In this document: one piece after another, positions 44,120-52,741 of the stretch
How positions within the stretch are numbered: position 1 is the first letter of the stretch
How the letters are laid out: every line of letters begins with the position of its first letter
NCBI GenBank assembly: GCA_964291475.2
Contig: OZ220076.1
Coordinates: 186,001 to 250,000 of the forward strand
DNA length: 64,000 nucleotides
Source of the DNA: DAOUKH01 sp964291475
Lineage (GTDB): Bacteria; Chloroflexota; Dehalococcoidia; SHYB01
Direction: 5' to 3'
Notes under the pieces: model-generated
The model's input: the letters and a program-made list of their open reading frames with translations, nothing else
Database searches by the model: none
Told to the model about the DNA's origin: nothing
Position numbers and translations under genes: made by a program

Positions 44120-44697
44120 GGTCTGGGGCTCAAGCCGGGGAACTCAGCGCCGCCCGGCCCTTGGTATCCCGCGTAGAGGCCCTTGACGTACCCCATCTGG
44201 CCCGTGTGCTGGTTCAGTTCGGTGAGGACCTGCACGAACACGTCGCTCAACGCCATCGGCCTGCCGAAGAGGGAATCGCGAACCTCGTCGAGCATGCCGG
44301 GCCGCAGCGCGGCGAGCATGGCGCGGGTGTCGGCGCGGACCGCCGCGTAGTAGCCATGAAGCAAGTCCAAGCTCGGCGTTGGGAAGGAGTCGAGGTCGGA
44401 CGGCGGCATCCCCGCGCCGCTGCCACCATCGCTGGGCATCCCCATCGCCACCGCCCACTCCCGTTCCCACTGATCATCGACGGACGTTGCGAAACCGGAA
44501 CCCCGCAATTCGCGCCCGAGCAGGAGGCTCGTCCACCGGTCTTCGACGCGGCCCACGTGCCACGCCAACCAGCCGATCGAGTTGCACTCCGGTGACGGCC
44601 TCCACGCGAGGGCCTCGTCGGAAAGGCCTTCGAGCGTCTTATCGGTCGCCGACCAGACGCGCTCGTACTGCTTGGTCAGGAGTTCGTTGAGCTCCAT
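44116..44697 (-). CDS. DinB family protein
   Basis: A 193-residue DinB/YfiT four-helix-bundle protein with putative metal histidines: IGWLAWHVGRVEDRW (first His) and TELNQHTGQMGYVKGLYAGYQG (second and third sites). Members include metal-dependent thiol S-transferases; specific role unknown. The ATG at 44697 matches the family. Tandem with a paralogue. Confidence 0.87.
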   Translation of the reverse strand: MELNELLTKQYERVWSATDKTLEGLSDEALAWRPSPECNSIGWLAWHVGRVEDRWTSLLLGRELRGSGFATSVDDQWEREWAVAMGMPSDGGSGAGMPPSDLDSFPTPSLDLLHGYYAAVRADTRAMLAALRPGMLDEVRDSLFGRPMALSDVFVQVLTELNQHTGQMGYVKGLYAGYQGPGGAEFPGLSPRP

Positions 44698-44717
44698 CGC
44701 GTGCGGGCCTCCTCGGC

Positions 44718-45269
44718 TCAGCTCGAAAGCGAGAGCGGCCCCATGTAGTCGGGCCGCAGCAGTCCGCGTTGCAGGCCCTTCAGGTAGGAGATTTGGCCCG
44801 CGTGCTGGTTCAGTTCCCAGGCGAGCTGCGCCAGGATTTCGGCGGTGCCCACGGTGCCGCCCCAGGGAGCGCGGTGCTCCGCGTCGTCGGCGTCGGGGTC
44901 CCACGAGGCGAGGAAGTCGAGTGTACCGCCGCGCACGGCGTCGAAGTAGTCGCGCAGGAGCGCGAGCGAGGGCACGGCGAAGTCTCGTATCTGGTCCTCG
45001 CGGTAGTCGAAGCCCATGTCGCGCTGGTCTTCGGGCATGCCGAAGCGAACGGCCCAGCCGGCGCGGACCCAGAGGTGCTTCTCGCGCTGGATGACGCGCT
45101 GGACCCAGCCGTCCTCGACGCGGGTCAGGTGCCACAGGAGGAAGCCGATGGGGTTGGCCGCCGGCGCGGGGCGCCATGCGACCTCGTCCTGGGTCAGGTC
45201 GCCGATGACTTCGGCGAGGTCGTCGCGGTGCAACTCGAAGACCTTGATCACGAACGTTTGAAGATTCAC
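44718..45269 (-). CDS. DinB family protein, paralogue
   Basis: A 183-residue DinB-like protein. IGFLLWHLTRVEDGWVQ and AWELNQHAGQISYLKGLQRGL align with the same segments of the neighbour at 44116, implying tandem duplication followed by divergence. Metal His residues retained. Its ATG overlaps the mnmA stop by 4 bp. Confidence 0.87.
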   Translation of the reverse strand: MNLQTFVIKVFELHRDDLAEVIGDLTQDEVAWRPAPAANPIGFLLWHLTRVEDGWVQRVIQREKHLWVRAGWAVRFGMPEDQRDMGFDYREDQIRDFAVPSLALLRDYFDAVRGGTLDFLASWDPDADDAEHRAPWGGTVGTAEILAQLAWELNQHAGQISYLKGLQRGLLRPDYMGPLSLSS

Positions 45270-46384
45270 GCGGGACTCCCCTCCGCGACGGCGCGGGCCG
45301 CCTTGCGTATCACGCCGCCGCCGATGACCTCGCCGTCCCGGTAGAGGACGAGCGCCTGCCCCGGCGTCACCGCGCGCTGCCGCTCGGCGAACTCGACCCG
45401 TGCCGCGCCCGGCTCGGGGCCGGGATAGACGATGACCTCGCTCTCGGCGGCCTTGTAGCGGTGCTTCGCCGTGGCGGCGAACGGTGCGTCCGGCACGCGT
45501 CCGGCGACGTAGGTCACTCCCTCGATCGACGCCGCCGAGGCGTAGACGTCGTGCTTGCCGCCGATCACGACGGTGCTGGTGTCCGCGTCGATCTCGACGA
45601 CGTAGCGCGGCTCTGGGCCGAGCGCCCCGAGGTTGCGGCGCTGGCCGACGGTGAAGAACTCGTGGCCCTTGTGCTCCCCGAGCGGGCGGCCGTCGAGATC
45701 GACGAACCGCCCCGGTGACGCTCCGGCGTGCTTGGCGACGAAGGACCGGTAGTCGCCGTTGGGAATGAAGCAGATGTCCTGGCTATCGGCCTTGTCGGCG
45801 TTGGGCAGGCCGGCGCGGCGCGCCATCTCCCGGATGTCGTCCTTGGGAAACTCGCCGCAGGGGAAGCGCAGACGGGCCAGCGACTCCTGGTCGAGGCCGT
45901 AGAGCACGTACGACTGGTCCTTGGAGGCGTCCACCGCCTTGAGTAACGAGAAACCTTCGTCACTCCGGCGGATGCGGGCGTAGTGCCCCGTGGCCAGGAA
46001 CTCCGCGCCGAGGGCGCGGGCCCGGTCGAGCAGGGGGCCGAACTTCACGCGGTCGTTGCAGGCGATGCAGGGGTGGGGTGTCCGGCCGCGCTTGTACTCG
46101 CCGAGGAAGTAGTCGATGACGCCGGTGCGGAACTCGCGCTCGAAGTTGACGACGTAGTGGGGGATGCCGATGGCCGCCGCGGCGTCCGCGGCGTCGTCGA
46201 CGTCTTCGACGGAGCAGCAGCGCTTGTTGGCCCGGGCGGGGCCGTTCGCGCCGCCGGAGTCGCCGCCGCTCCACAGGCGCATGGTGACGCCGGTGACGTC
46301 GAACCCCTGCTCTTTTAGAAGCAGCGCGGCGACGGAGGAATCGACCCCGCCGCTCATCGCGGCGAGCACCTTGGGGCGGGACAT
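45266..46384 (-). CDS. mnmA: tRNA-specific 2-thiouridylase MnmA
   Basis: A 372-residue tRNA U34 2-thiolase. PP-loop AMSGGVDSSVAALLLKEQG at 8-26, catalytic Cys in TPHPCIACNDRVKFG, second Cys in RLRFPCGEFPKDDIREMA, GHYARI and the C-terminal RYVVEID and beta-barrel. Head of a dense gene string mnmA-dinB-dinB-rnhB-yraN, all overlapping by about 4 bp. Confidence 0.95.
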   Translation of the reverse strand: MSRPKVLAAMSGGVDSSVAALLLKEQGFDVTGVTMRLWSGGDSGGANGPARANKRCCSVEDVDDAADAAAAIGIPHYVVNFEREFRTGVIDYFLGEYKRGRTPHPCIACNDRVKFGPLLDRARALGAEFLATGHYARIRRSDEGFSLLKAVDASKDQSYVLYGLDQESLARLRFPCGEFPKDDIREMARRAGLPNADKADSQDICFIPNGDYRSFVAKHAGASPGRFVDLDGRPLGEHKGHEFFTVGQRRNLGALGPEPRYVVEIDADTSTVVIGGKHDVYASAASIEGVTYVAGRVPDAPFAATAKHRYKAAESEVIVYPGPEPGAARVEFAERQRAVTPGQALVLYRDGEVIGGGVIRKAARAVAEGSPA

Positions 46385-46419
46385 TTCTGGGGGAACCTCG
46401 CGGAACAGAATAGCATAGC

Positions 46420-46600
46420 GAAAGAGCAGCGCCCTGCGGGCGCTCGCGCGCCTGACGGCGCGCGCCCTCTCTCAGTCTCCCCCATAGGGGGAGAGGCCGG
46501 AGGGGACGGGCGATTCGTGAATCGACCCTACAGGGGAGGGCGACCACAAGGGTCGCCCCTACACGGATGGCCCCCTGCTATCGCGAGGGTCGCCGGGGGG
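46420..46600. repeat. Composite intergenic palindrome repeat
   Basis: Modules: GCAGCGCCCTGCGGGCGC, CGCGCGCCTGACGGCGCGCG, CTCCCCCATAGGGGGAG, a GGGCGATTC/GAATCGACC palindrome with one mismatch at 46508-46527, and the GGGCGACC/GGTCGCCC hairpin at 46538-46558, then CTACACGGATG. Region 46385-46674 has no gene. Confidence 0.82.
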
Positions 46601-46674
46601 GGGGGCGAAGGGAGCTTTTGAGCGGGGGCGGCGGCGCGCTACAATTGCACCAGCTTCGCACCCGGAGGTCCCGC

Positions 46675-47019
46675 CTGGACGCCATCGAGTACGCCCGAGC
46701 CGCCGTCGCCGCCGCGGCGGACAAGCAGGCCGCGGACATTGTGCTCCTCGACGTCCGGGAGCTGGCCAACTTCGCCGACTTCTTCGTGATCTGCACGGCG
46801 GAGTCGCCGCCGCAGTTCGCCGCCATCACGAACGACGCCGAGCGCACGCTACGGTCGATGGGCCTGAGACGGCATCACCGCGAGGGCGAGAACGACTCGG
46901 GCTGGGTGCTGATCGACTTCGGCGACGTGATCTTGCACGTCTTCACGCCGGATAGACGAACGCACTACGACCTCGAATCGGCGTGGTCGGCGGCGCCGAG
47001 GCTGGCGCGGGTACCCTAG
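46675..47019 (+). CDS. rsfS: Ribosomal silencing factor RsfS
   Basis: A 114-residue RsfS that binds L14 of free 50S subunits. ADIVLLDVRELANFADFFVICTAES, and GWVLIDFGDVILHVFTPDRRTHYDLESAW are diagnostic. The start is inferred at CTG 46675: GGAGG lies 6 bp before it and the reading MDAIEYARAAV matches the family. No ATG or GTG is available in frame close by. Confidence 0.9.
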   Translation: MDAIEYARAAVAAAADKQAADIVLLDVRELANFADFFVICTAESPPQFAAITNDAERTLRSMGLRRHHREGENDSGWVLIDFGDVILHVFTPDRRTHYDLESAWSAAPRLARVP

Positions 47020-47022
47020 CGG

Positions 47023-47475
47023 CTACTCGATGATCCAGGCGTCGGGGGCGCGGGTATAGGCGAGCAACTCGTCGGCGGTGAAGAAGTTGGCGAGCTCCCG
47101 GGCCGCCGATTCGGGGCCGTCGGAGCCATGGACGAGGTTGCGCCCGACGTCGATCCCGAAGTCGCCGCGGATGCTGCCCGGGGGCGACTGCGCGGGGTCC
47201 GTCCTGCCCATGGTCTTGCGGGTGATCTCGATGGCACGGGGGCCTTCAAGCGCCATCGCCACGATGGGCCCGGATGTGATGAATTCGATCAGGCCGGGGA
47301 AGAAGGGCTTGCCGTCGTGCTCGGCGTAGTGGGTGCGGGCGAGCGCGTCGCTGACCTTCATCAGTTTCATGGCGGCGATGCGGAGGCCGGTTTTCTCCAG
47401 CCGGGCCACGATCTCGCCGACTAAGCCGCGCTGCACGGCGTCGGGCTTCAGTAACACCAGGGTGCGTTCGCTCAA
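47023..47475 (-). CDS. ndk: Nucleoside diphosphate kinase
   Basis: A 150-residue NDK balancing NTP pools by ping-pong phosphotransfer. SERTLVLLKPDAVQRGLVGEI, GPIVAMALEGPRAI, TDPAQSPPGSIRGDF and the active-site His116 in NLVHGSD. TTG start at 47475 chosen because GGAGG is 5 bp upstream and the family begins here; a TTG at 47487 would read through the ribosome site. Converges with rsfS. Confidence 0.95.
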   Translation of the reverse strand: MSERTLVLLKPDAVQRGLVGEIVARLEKTGLRIAAMKLMKVSDALARTHYAEHDGKPFFPGLIEFITSGPIVAMALEGPRAIEITRKTMGRTDPAQSPPGSIRGDFGIDVGRNLVHGSDGPESAARELANFFTADELLAYTRAPDAWIIE

Positions 47476-47508
47476 CGGGGCCTCCAATCGGTCGCTACAG
47501 GATGACGG

Positions 47509-48222
47509 CTATTCTTGTGATTTTGGACCGCGCCGCGCAGCCTTGGCGGGGTTGGGGGTCGAGATGGCGGGGGGCCGCGCGTAGATCGGGGCCGCGCTGG
47601 CGTCGCCGATCTCCTCACCGACCTGCAAGCGCTCCCAGCCCAGCACGCAGAGAACGGAGGGCCGCCGCCACCCCTCGGCAGGGCCGGGGAACCGCGCCCG
47701 TTCACCAAGCGCTTCGGCGAGTTGCTCTCGAATTGCAGCCAGATGCTGGCCGCAGAACAACGTCGCCTCGGTGGTTTCCGCGATCAACGCGTCGGGTGTC
47801 AGCAGCGCCGGAGGCGCGGCCTCGGCCACACCGTCATCGGTGGTCACGAAGTTCCCCACGGAGAGCTCGCCGCGGCCGGCGTCCATGATGGGGCGGATGG
47901 GGAGTCCGCGCCCGGCGAAGGGGGCGGCTTCGATCCACATGGTGCCCACGCCTACGAGCGTGGCGCCCGAGCCCAGAGCGATACCTTTGGCTGCGCTAAT
48001 GCCCACCCGGACGGCGGTGAAGCCGCCGGGGCCGGTGGCGACGAAGATGGCCTCAAGGTCGGAGACCGACACCTCATTCCTTTCGAGCAAGGCCGCGACC
48101 CCCGGCATAAGCTCGACGGTGTGGTTGCGGCCCGCGTTCCAGATGCGCTCCTCGACCATCACCCCTCGCTTCGATAGGGCGATGCCGGCGACCTCCGTCG
48201 ACGTGTCGATGGCGAGTTCCAT
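47509..48222 (-). CDS. tsaB: tRNA t6A37 synthesis protein TsaB
   Basis: A 237-residue ASKHA-fold protein of the t6A pathway, scaffold for TsaD. LAIDTSTEVAGIAL, GRNHTVELMPGVAALL, FVATGPGGFTAVRVGISAAKGIALG are typical. Follows tsaE by 2 bp; tsaD is not in the window. Confidence 0.93.
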   Translation of the reverse strand: MELAIDTSTEVAGIALSKRGVMVEERIWNAGRNHTVELMPGVAALLERNEVSVSDLEAIFVATGPGGFTAVRVGISAAKGIALGSGATLVGVGTMWIEAAPFAGRGLPIRPIMDAGRGELSVGNFVTTDDGVAEAAPPALLTPDALIAETTEATLFCGQHLAAIREQLAEALGERARFPGPAEGWRRPSVLCVLGWERLQVGEEIGDASAAPIYARPPAISTPNPAKAARRGPKSQE

Positions 48223-48224
48223 GG

Positions 48225-48689
48225 CTAGCCGGCCCTCCTCACAGGGGTTGGTTCGACGGCGGCGAGCAGTGCCTCGTGCCGCTCGCCCTCCGCCTCGAAG
48301 ACAAGCGTCCGCTCATCGCCGCCGAGGTCGGTCAACTCGACGGTCATGCAATCAGGGGGGTAGACACCGGAGGCCCGGTCGGCCCACTCGACGACGCCAA
48401 CGAGGTCGCCCGCGCCGAACTCGTCGAGGCCCAGGTCACGGGTGTCCTCGGCCCCGTCAATGCGATAGAGATCGACGTGGCGCATACGCAGGCGGCCGGT
48501 GTACTCGGCGGCGAGCACGAACGTGGGGCTGTGGACGTAGCCCTCGACGCCGAGGCCGCGGGCGAGCCCCTGGGCGAAGCAGGTCTTGCCGGCGCCCAAG
48601 TCGCCGACCAGGAGGACGACCTCACCGCCGCGGCACCGCGCACCGACAGCTTCGGCGACGGCCTGCGTCGCGGCGGCCGACTGGGTCAT
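48225..48689 (-). CDS. tsaE: tRNA t6A37 synthesis ATPase TsaE
   Basis: A 154-residue P-loop ATPase. Walker A LLVGDLGAGKTCFAQGLARGLG, HSPTFVLAAEYTGR, HVDLYRID, and VVEWADR typical of TsaE. Start at ATG 48689 (MTQSA) preferred; an upstream ATG at 48710 would add 7 residues. Coupled to tsaB. Confidence 0.93.
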   Translation of the reverse strand: MTQSAAATQAVAEAVGARCRGGEVVLLVGDLGAGKTCFAQGLARGLGVEGYVHSPTFVLAAEYTGRLRMRHVDLYRIDGAEDTRDLGLDEFGAGDLVGVVEWADRASGVYPPDCMTVELTDLGGDERTLVFEAEGERHEALLAAVEPTPVRRAG

Positions 48690-48761
48690 GACATCCTTCC
48701 GAAGCATCACGTTGCGATTATAGAGGCTTCTCGGCCCAACGAGTAACCGGTGTGCGTCTCC

Positions 48762-48789
48762 TTGACACCCCTAAGCCCGCTTCTATACT
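48762..48789 (+). promoter_or_regulatory. Sigma-70 promoter for the acetyl-CoA synthetase operon
   Basis: TTGACA (48762-48767), 16-bp spacer, TATACT (48784-48789), 36 bp before the ATG at 48826. Perfect -35, one mismatch in the -10. The best promoter seen in the window. Confidence 0.75.
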
Positions 48790-48825
48790 AGGCGCGGCAC
48801 TCAACGGAAAAGGAAGGCCCCGCCC

Positions 48826-49524
48826 ATGTCTGGGAACGCCATCGTCGAAGCCGCCCGCAAAGAGGGGCGCACCCTGCTCACCGAAGTCGAGGCGAAGCAG
48901 GTGCTGAAGGATGCGGGCCTCGACGTGACTGACACGCGCCTGGCGAGGGACAAGGCGGAGGCAGTGGCGCTCGCCGGGCAGCTTGGCTATCCGGTCGTCC
49001 TAAAGATCGTGTCGCCCGACATCGTGCACAAGAGCGACGTGGGCGGCGTGAAGCTGGGACTCGCCGACGCGGACGCGGTGGGCGCGGCCTACGACGAGAT
49101 CGTCGCCGCGGCCAAAGCGGCCGTTCCCTCGGCCAACGTCCATGGCGTTTCCGTGCAGGCGATGGCCGCACCCGGGACTGAGATCATCCTCGGCATGTCC
49201 AAGGACCCGCAGTTCGGCCCCGTGCTCATGTTCGGGCTCGGGGGCGTGCTCGTCGAGGTGCTGAAGGACGTAGCCTTCCGCATCGTGCCGCTCACCGAGC
49301 GCGACGCGAAGCAGATGGTGCGCGAGATCAAGGGGTTCCCCGTGCTCGAAGGCTACCGGGGCCAGGACCCGGCCGATCTCGCCGGGATCGAGTCGGCGCT
49401 TCTGAAGCTGTCCGAGTACGTCGAGGAGCACGAGGAGATCAAGGAGCTCGACCTGAACCCGGTCTTCGCCTACAAGGACGGCCTCGCCGCCGTCGACGCC
49501 CGCATCGTCCTCGAAGACGCCTAG
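48826..49524 (+). CDS. Acyl/acetate-CoA ligase (ADP-forming), beta (ATP-grasp) subunit
   Basis: A 232-residue ATP-grasp subunit. LLTEVEAKQVLKDAGLDV, YPVVLKIVSPDIVHKSDVGGVKLGL, VSVQAMAAPGTEIILGMSKDPQFGPVLMFGLGGVLVEVLKDVAFRIVPL and ELDLNPVFAY. With the alpha subunit it converts acyl-CoA, ADP and Pi to acid, CoA and ATP, or the reverse. Gene order is beta then alpha, 38 bp apart, single promoter. Confidence 0.92.
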   Translation: MSGNAIVEAARKEGRTLLTEVEAKQVLKDAGLDVTDTRLARDKAEAVALAGQLGYPVVLKIVSPDIVHKSDVGGVKLGLADADAVGAAYDEIVAAAKAAVPSANVHGVSVQAMAAPGTEIILGMSKDPQFGPVLMFGLGGVLVEVLKDVAFRIVPLTERDAKQMVREIKGFPVLEGYRGQDPADLAGIESALLKLSEYVEEHEEIKELDLNPVFAYKDGLAAVDARIVLEDA

Positions 49525-49562
49525 GTCCACCTCCCGGCCCGGCTCCCCGCGGCACGACCGTC

Positions 49563-50978
49563 ATGCCCATCGACCGCCAGCGCTTCGACCGCTTCTTCAA
49601 CCCCAAGACCGTGGTGGTCGTCGGCGCGAAGAAGGCGACGAACTACAGCTGGCTGCGGAACATGCTGACGGTGAAGGGGAAGCTGTACTCGGTGCAGTTG
49701 GACGAAAACGAGATCCCAGGCATCCAGGACCTCGGCGTCACCAACTACAAGAGCATGGCGGAGATTCCGGAGCCGATCGACTACGTGCTCGTGGCGGTGC
49801 CGCGGAACGTGACGCCGATCATCTTGGCGGACGCGATCAAGGCGAACGCGGGCGGGGTCGCGATGTTCACCTCCGGCTTCGCGGAGACGGATGACGACGG
49901 CCGCGCGCTCCAAGAGCGCGTGCGCGGGATGGCGCTCGAGGCGGGCATGCCGCTCATCGGCCCCAACTGCATGGGCATCTTCAACCCCGTAGCCGGCGTC
50001 CGCCAGAACGACGACCAGTACCACGGGGAGAGCGGCCCCGTCGGGTTCATCGGCCAGAGCGGGACGCATACAGTCTACACGTCGACGACGCTCAACGTGG
50101 TGCACGGCATCAAGCTCGCAAAGTCGGTCAGCTTCGGGAATGCCGCGGTGCTGGAAGCGGCGGACTACCTCGACTATTTCGCCGACGACCCCGCGATCGA
50201 GATCATCGGGATGTACATCGAGGGGGTGAAGGACGGGCGGCGCTTCGTGCGCTCGCTGCGAGAGGCCGCGGCGAAGAAGCCGGTGCTGATCTGGAAGGGC
50301 GGGCAGACGGAGCAGGGAGCACGGGCCGCGGCGTCGCACACGGCGTCGCTGGCGGCGCCGCAGGCCATCTGGGACACCATGATCAAACAGGCGGGCGCGA
50401 TCCGGGTGGACAGCCTCGACGAGCTGGTCGACACCACCGCCGCCCTGGTTCGGCTGGGGGAAGTCCAGGGCGACAACGGCGGGCTGATGTGCATGACCGG
50501 CGGCGAGTCCGTCGTCATCACCGACGCGTTCGGGAAGCAGGGGCTCAACGTCCCCCGGCTCACGCAGAAGAGCTACGACGAGTTCGCCACGTTCTTCAAC
50601 GTGATCGGCGGCAGCTATCAGAACCCACTGGACATCTCATACAACTTCGGCTCGCCCGACGGCTTGCGACGGCTGCTGCGGATCATGAACGACGACGACA
50701 ACGTCGACTTCGTGGGGCTGGAGATGTTCGTGTCGACGATGCGGATGACCTCCGAGAAGAAGAACGAGACCTTCCACGAGGCCATCGCGGAGCACGCCGC
50801 CGCGCCGTCGTCGAAGCCCTTCTTCACGCTGGTGACGGCGACTTCGGCAGAGCGGGAGGCGGTCGACCTTCGCCAGCAACTGACCGAGAAGGGCATCCTG
50901 GCCTTCCCATCGTTCCAGCGCGCCGCCGTGGCGTATCGGAAGGTGCTGGACTACTGGCAGGGCAAGCGGGCCGCCTGA
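49563..50978 (+). CDS. Acyl/acetate-CoA ligase (ADP-forming), alpha subunit
   Basis: A 471-residue alpha subunit. CoA-binding Rossmann domain FFNPKTVVVVGAKKATNYSWLRNML, PLIGPNCMGIFNP, FIGQSGTHTV, then the ligase-CoA domains with LIWKGGQTEQGARAAASHTASLAAPQAIWDTMIKQAGAIRVDSLDEL. Members conserve energy from acetyl-, propionyl- or branched acyl-CoA; which one here is unknown. Confidence 0.92.
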   Translation: MPIDRQRFDRFFNPKTVVVVGAKKATNYSWLRNMLTVKGKLYSVQLDENEIPGIQDLGVTNYKSMAEIPEPIDYVLVAVPRNVTPIILADAIKANAGGVAMFTSGFAETDDDGRALQERVRGMALEAGMPLIGPNCMGIFNPVAGVRQNDDQYHGESGPVGFIGQSGTHTVYTSTTLNVVHGIKLAKSVSFGNAAVLEAADYLDYFADDPAIEIIGMYIEGVKDGRRFVRSLREAAAKKPVLIWKGGQTEQGARAAASHTASLAAPQAIWDTMIKQAGAIRVDSLDELVDTTAALVRLGEVQGDNGGLMCMTGGESVVITDAFGKQGLNVPRLTQKSYDEFATFFNVIGGSYQNPLDISYNFGSPDGLRRLLRIMNDDDNVDFVGLEMFVSTMRMTSEKKNETFHEAIAEHAAAPSSKPFFTLVTATSAEREAVDLRQQLTEKGILAFPSFQRAAVAYRKVLDYWQGKRAA

Positions 50979-50985
50979 AGCGACG

Positions 50986-51750
50986 CTAGCTCCCCTTGAA
51001 CACCGGGGCGCGACGCTCCAGGAACGCCCGCTTCGCCTCGACCGCGTCGTCGGTCTTGCGCAGGATGGCGGTGCGGGTCTGCTCGAAGCGGTAGCCGTTC
51101 TTAAGGTCCATCCACTCGATCATGTTCAGGCCCTCTTTGGCGAGCCTGACGCCCATCGGCATCTTCGCGGCGATGATGCGCGCCTCTTCCATCGCGGCGT
51201 CCATGAGCTGGTCGGAGGGCACGACCTTGTGCACCGCGCCGAGGCGGTAGGCCTCGGCGGCGGGGAGGCGGTCGGCGGTGTAGTGCAAGCGGCGGGTGAC
51301 ACCCTGCGGGAAGAGCCGACCCAGGTGGCGGGCGCCGCCCATGAGGCCGACGTCGATCTCGGGAAGCGCGAAGTTGGCGTTCTCCGAGGCAATGAGGTAG
51401 TCGCAGGAGGCGGCGAGCGCGAGCCCGGCTCCCAGAGCCGGGCCGTTGATGGCCCCGATGACGGGGATGGGGCACTCGTAGATCGAGTTGAACGCCTCGC
51501 GGGCGCGACGCCCGTGGTCTTCGGGAAAGCGGGTGTCGCCGTCGAGGCGGGCCCGGATGTCGGCGCCGGCGCAGAAGGCCCGCTGCCCCGCTCCCGTGAA
51601 GATCGCCACCACCGCCTCGTCCTGCTCGTGCAGGCTGTCGAACGTCTCGTAGATCTGGACCTGCCCCTCGGCCGAGAGGGCGTTCACCGGCGGGTTGTCC
51701 AGGGTCACGATCGCGATGCGGTCCCGAATCTCAAGCTTCACGAGCGACAC
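50986..51750 (-). CDS. Enoyl-CoA hydratase/isomerase family protein (one catalytic Glu missing)
   Basis: A 254-residue crotonase. AFCAGADIRARLDGD and INGPALGAGLALAASCDYLIAS form the oxyanion hole. The first catalytic Glu position is not acidic (GAGLAL instead of GGGxE), while the second remains in ALPEIDVGLMGGARHL, so it may be an isomerase, decarboxylase or hydrolase rather than a standard hydratase. GTG start at 51750 with GGAGG at -6. Convergent with the ligase operon. Confidence 0.9.
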   Translation of the reverse strand: MSLVKLEIRDRIAIVTLDNPPVNALSAEGQVQIYETFDSLHEQDEAVVAIFTGAGQRAFCAGADIRARLDGDTRFPEDHGRRAREAFNSIYECPIPVIGAINGPALGAGLALAASCDYLIASENANFALPEIDVGLMGGARHLGRLFPQGVTRRLHYTADRLPAAEAYRLGAVHKVVPSDQLMDAAMEEARIIAAKMPMGVRLAKEGLNMIEWMDLKNGYRFEQTRTAILRKTDDAVEAKRAFLERRAPVFKGS

Positions 51751-51845
51751 GGGCTGCCTCCTTGCGCACACGAGGGCGCCTACGAACGGGGTCGCGGACG
51801 ATTATAGAAGCGGGGCGCGCGCGTCGACAATTCGGGCGGCTAGGG

Positions 51846-52739
51846 CTAGAGGCCGCGGCGGCTTGGGTCGAGCTCGTCGCGCAGCGCGTCGCCGAGCACG
51901 TTGACGCAAAAGACCGCCAGGGTGATGAATGCGCCGGGGAAGAAGGCGAGCCAGGGGTTTTCCGTCAAGGACTGGAGGCCCGCCAAGCTGAGCATGTTGC
52001 CCCAGGTAGGGTCGGGCGGCTCAACTCCGAGTCCCAGGAAGCTCAGGGCCGCCTCGGCAAGGATGTTGCCCCCCACCGCGATCGAGGCCATGACCAGGAC
52101 CGGCGCGGCGATATTGGGCAGAACGTGCATGATGATGATCCTGGCGTCGCTACATCCGACCGCGCGGGCCGACTCGATGTACTGGTTTGCCATGACGGAG
52201 ATGGTCGAGCCCCGGATTACGCGGGAGGCGGGCGGGGCGCCGATCACGCCGAGGACGATCACGACATTGAGCAGGCTCTTGCCGAGCAAGAAGACGGCCA
52301 TGAGCAGCACAATCATGGTCGGCAGGCTCATGAACGCGTCGACGACTCTTTGAATTAGCATGTCCGTCGAGCCTCGGAAATAACCCGAGACCACGCCCAC
52401 GAGCGTGGCAAAGAAGACGGTGATTGCCGCTCCGCCGAGGCCGACGATAATCGACACGCGTGTGCCGTAGACGATGCGGCTGAACACGTCGCGTCCGAAT
52501 TGGTCGGTACCGAAGAGATGCGACCACGAAGGACCTTGCAGCCGCGCGGGGACATCGATCGCCAACGGGTCGTGCGTGGCTATCAAGGAAGCGAAGACCG
52601 CAAGCACTACCAAGACTACAAGGGAGCCCGCGCCGACGGCGCCCAGCGGCTTCCTCCGGGAGAAAATAGCCAACTGTTCTCCCCAGCGGGAAAGCAGGCC
52701 ACGCCCTCCATGCAGCGCCGATGCCGTTTGCTGCGCCAT
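51846..52739 (-). CDS. Peptide/oligopeptide-type ABC transporter permease (DppC-like)
   Basis: A 297-residue permease with about six membrane spans. LFGTDQFGRDVFSRIVYGTRVS and the EAA-loop ESARAVGCSDARIIIMHVLPNIAAPVLV, and C-terminal ENPWLAFFPGAFITLAVFCVNVLGDALRDELDPS match DppC/OppC. Last gene of a SBP-DppB-DppC run; no ATP-binding genes follow. Confidence 0.93.
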   Translation of the reverse strand: MAQQTASALHGGRGLLSRWGEQLAIFSRRKPLGAVGAGSLVVLVVLAVFASLIATHDPLAIDVPARLQGPSWSHLFGTDQFGRDVFSRIVYGTRVSIIVGLGGAAITVFFATLVGVVSGYFRGSTDMLIQRVVDAFMSLPTMIVLLMAVFLLGKSLLNVVIVLGVIGAPPASRVIRGSTISVMANQYIESARAVGCSDARIIIMHVLPNIAAPVLVMASIAVGGNILAEAALSFLGLGVEPPDPTWGNMLSLAGLQSLTENPWLAFFPGAFITLAVFCVNVLGDALRDELDPSRRGL

Positions 52740-52741
52740 TC

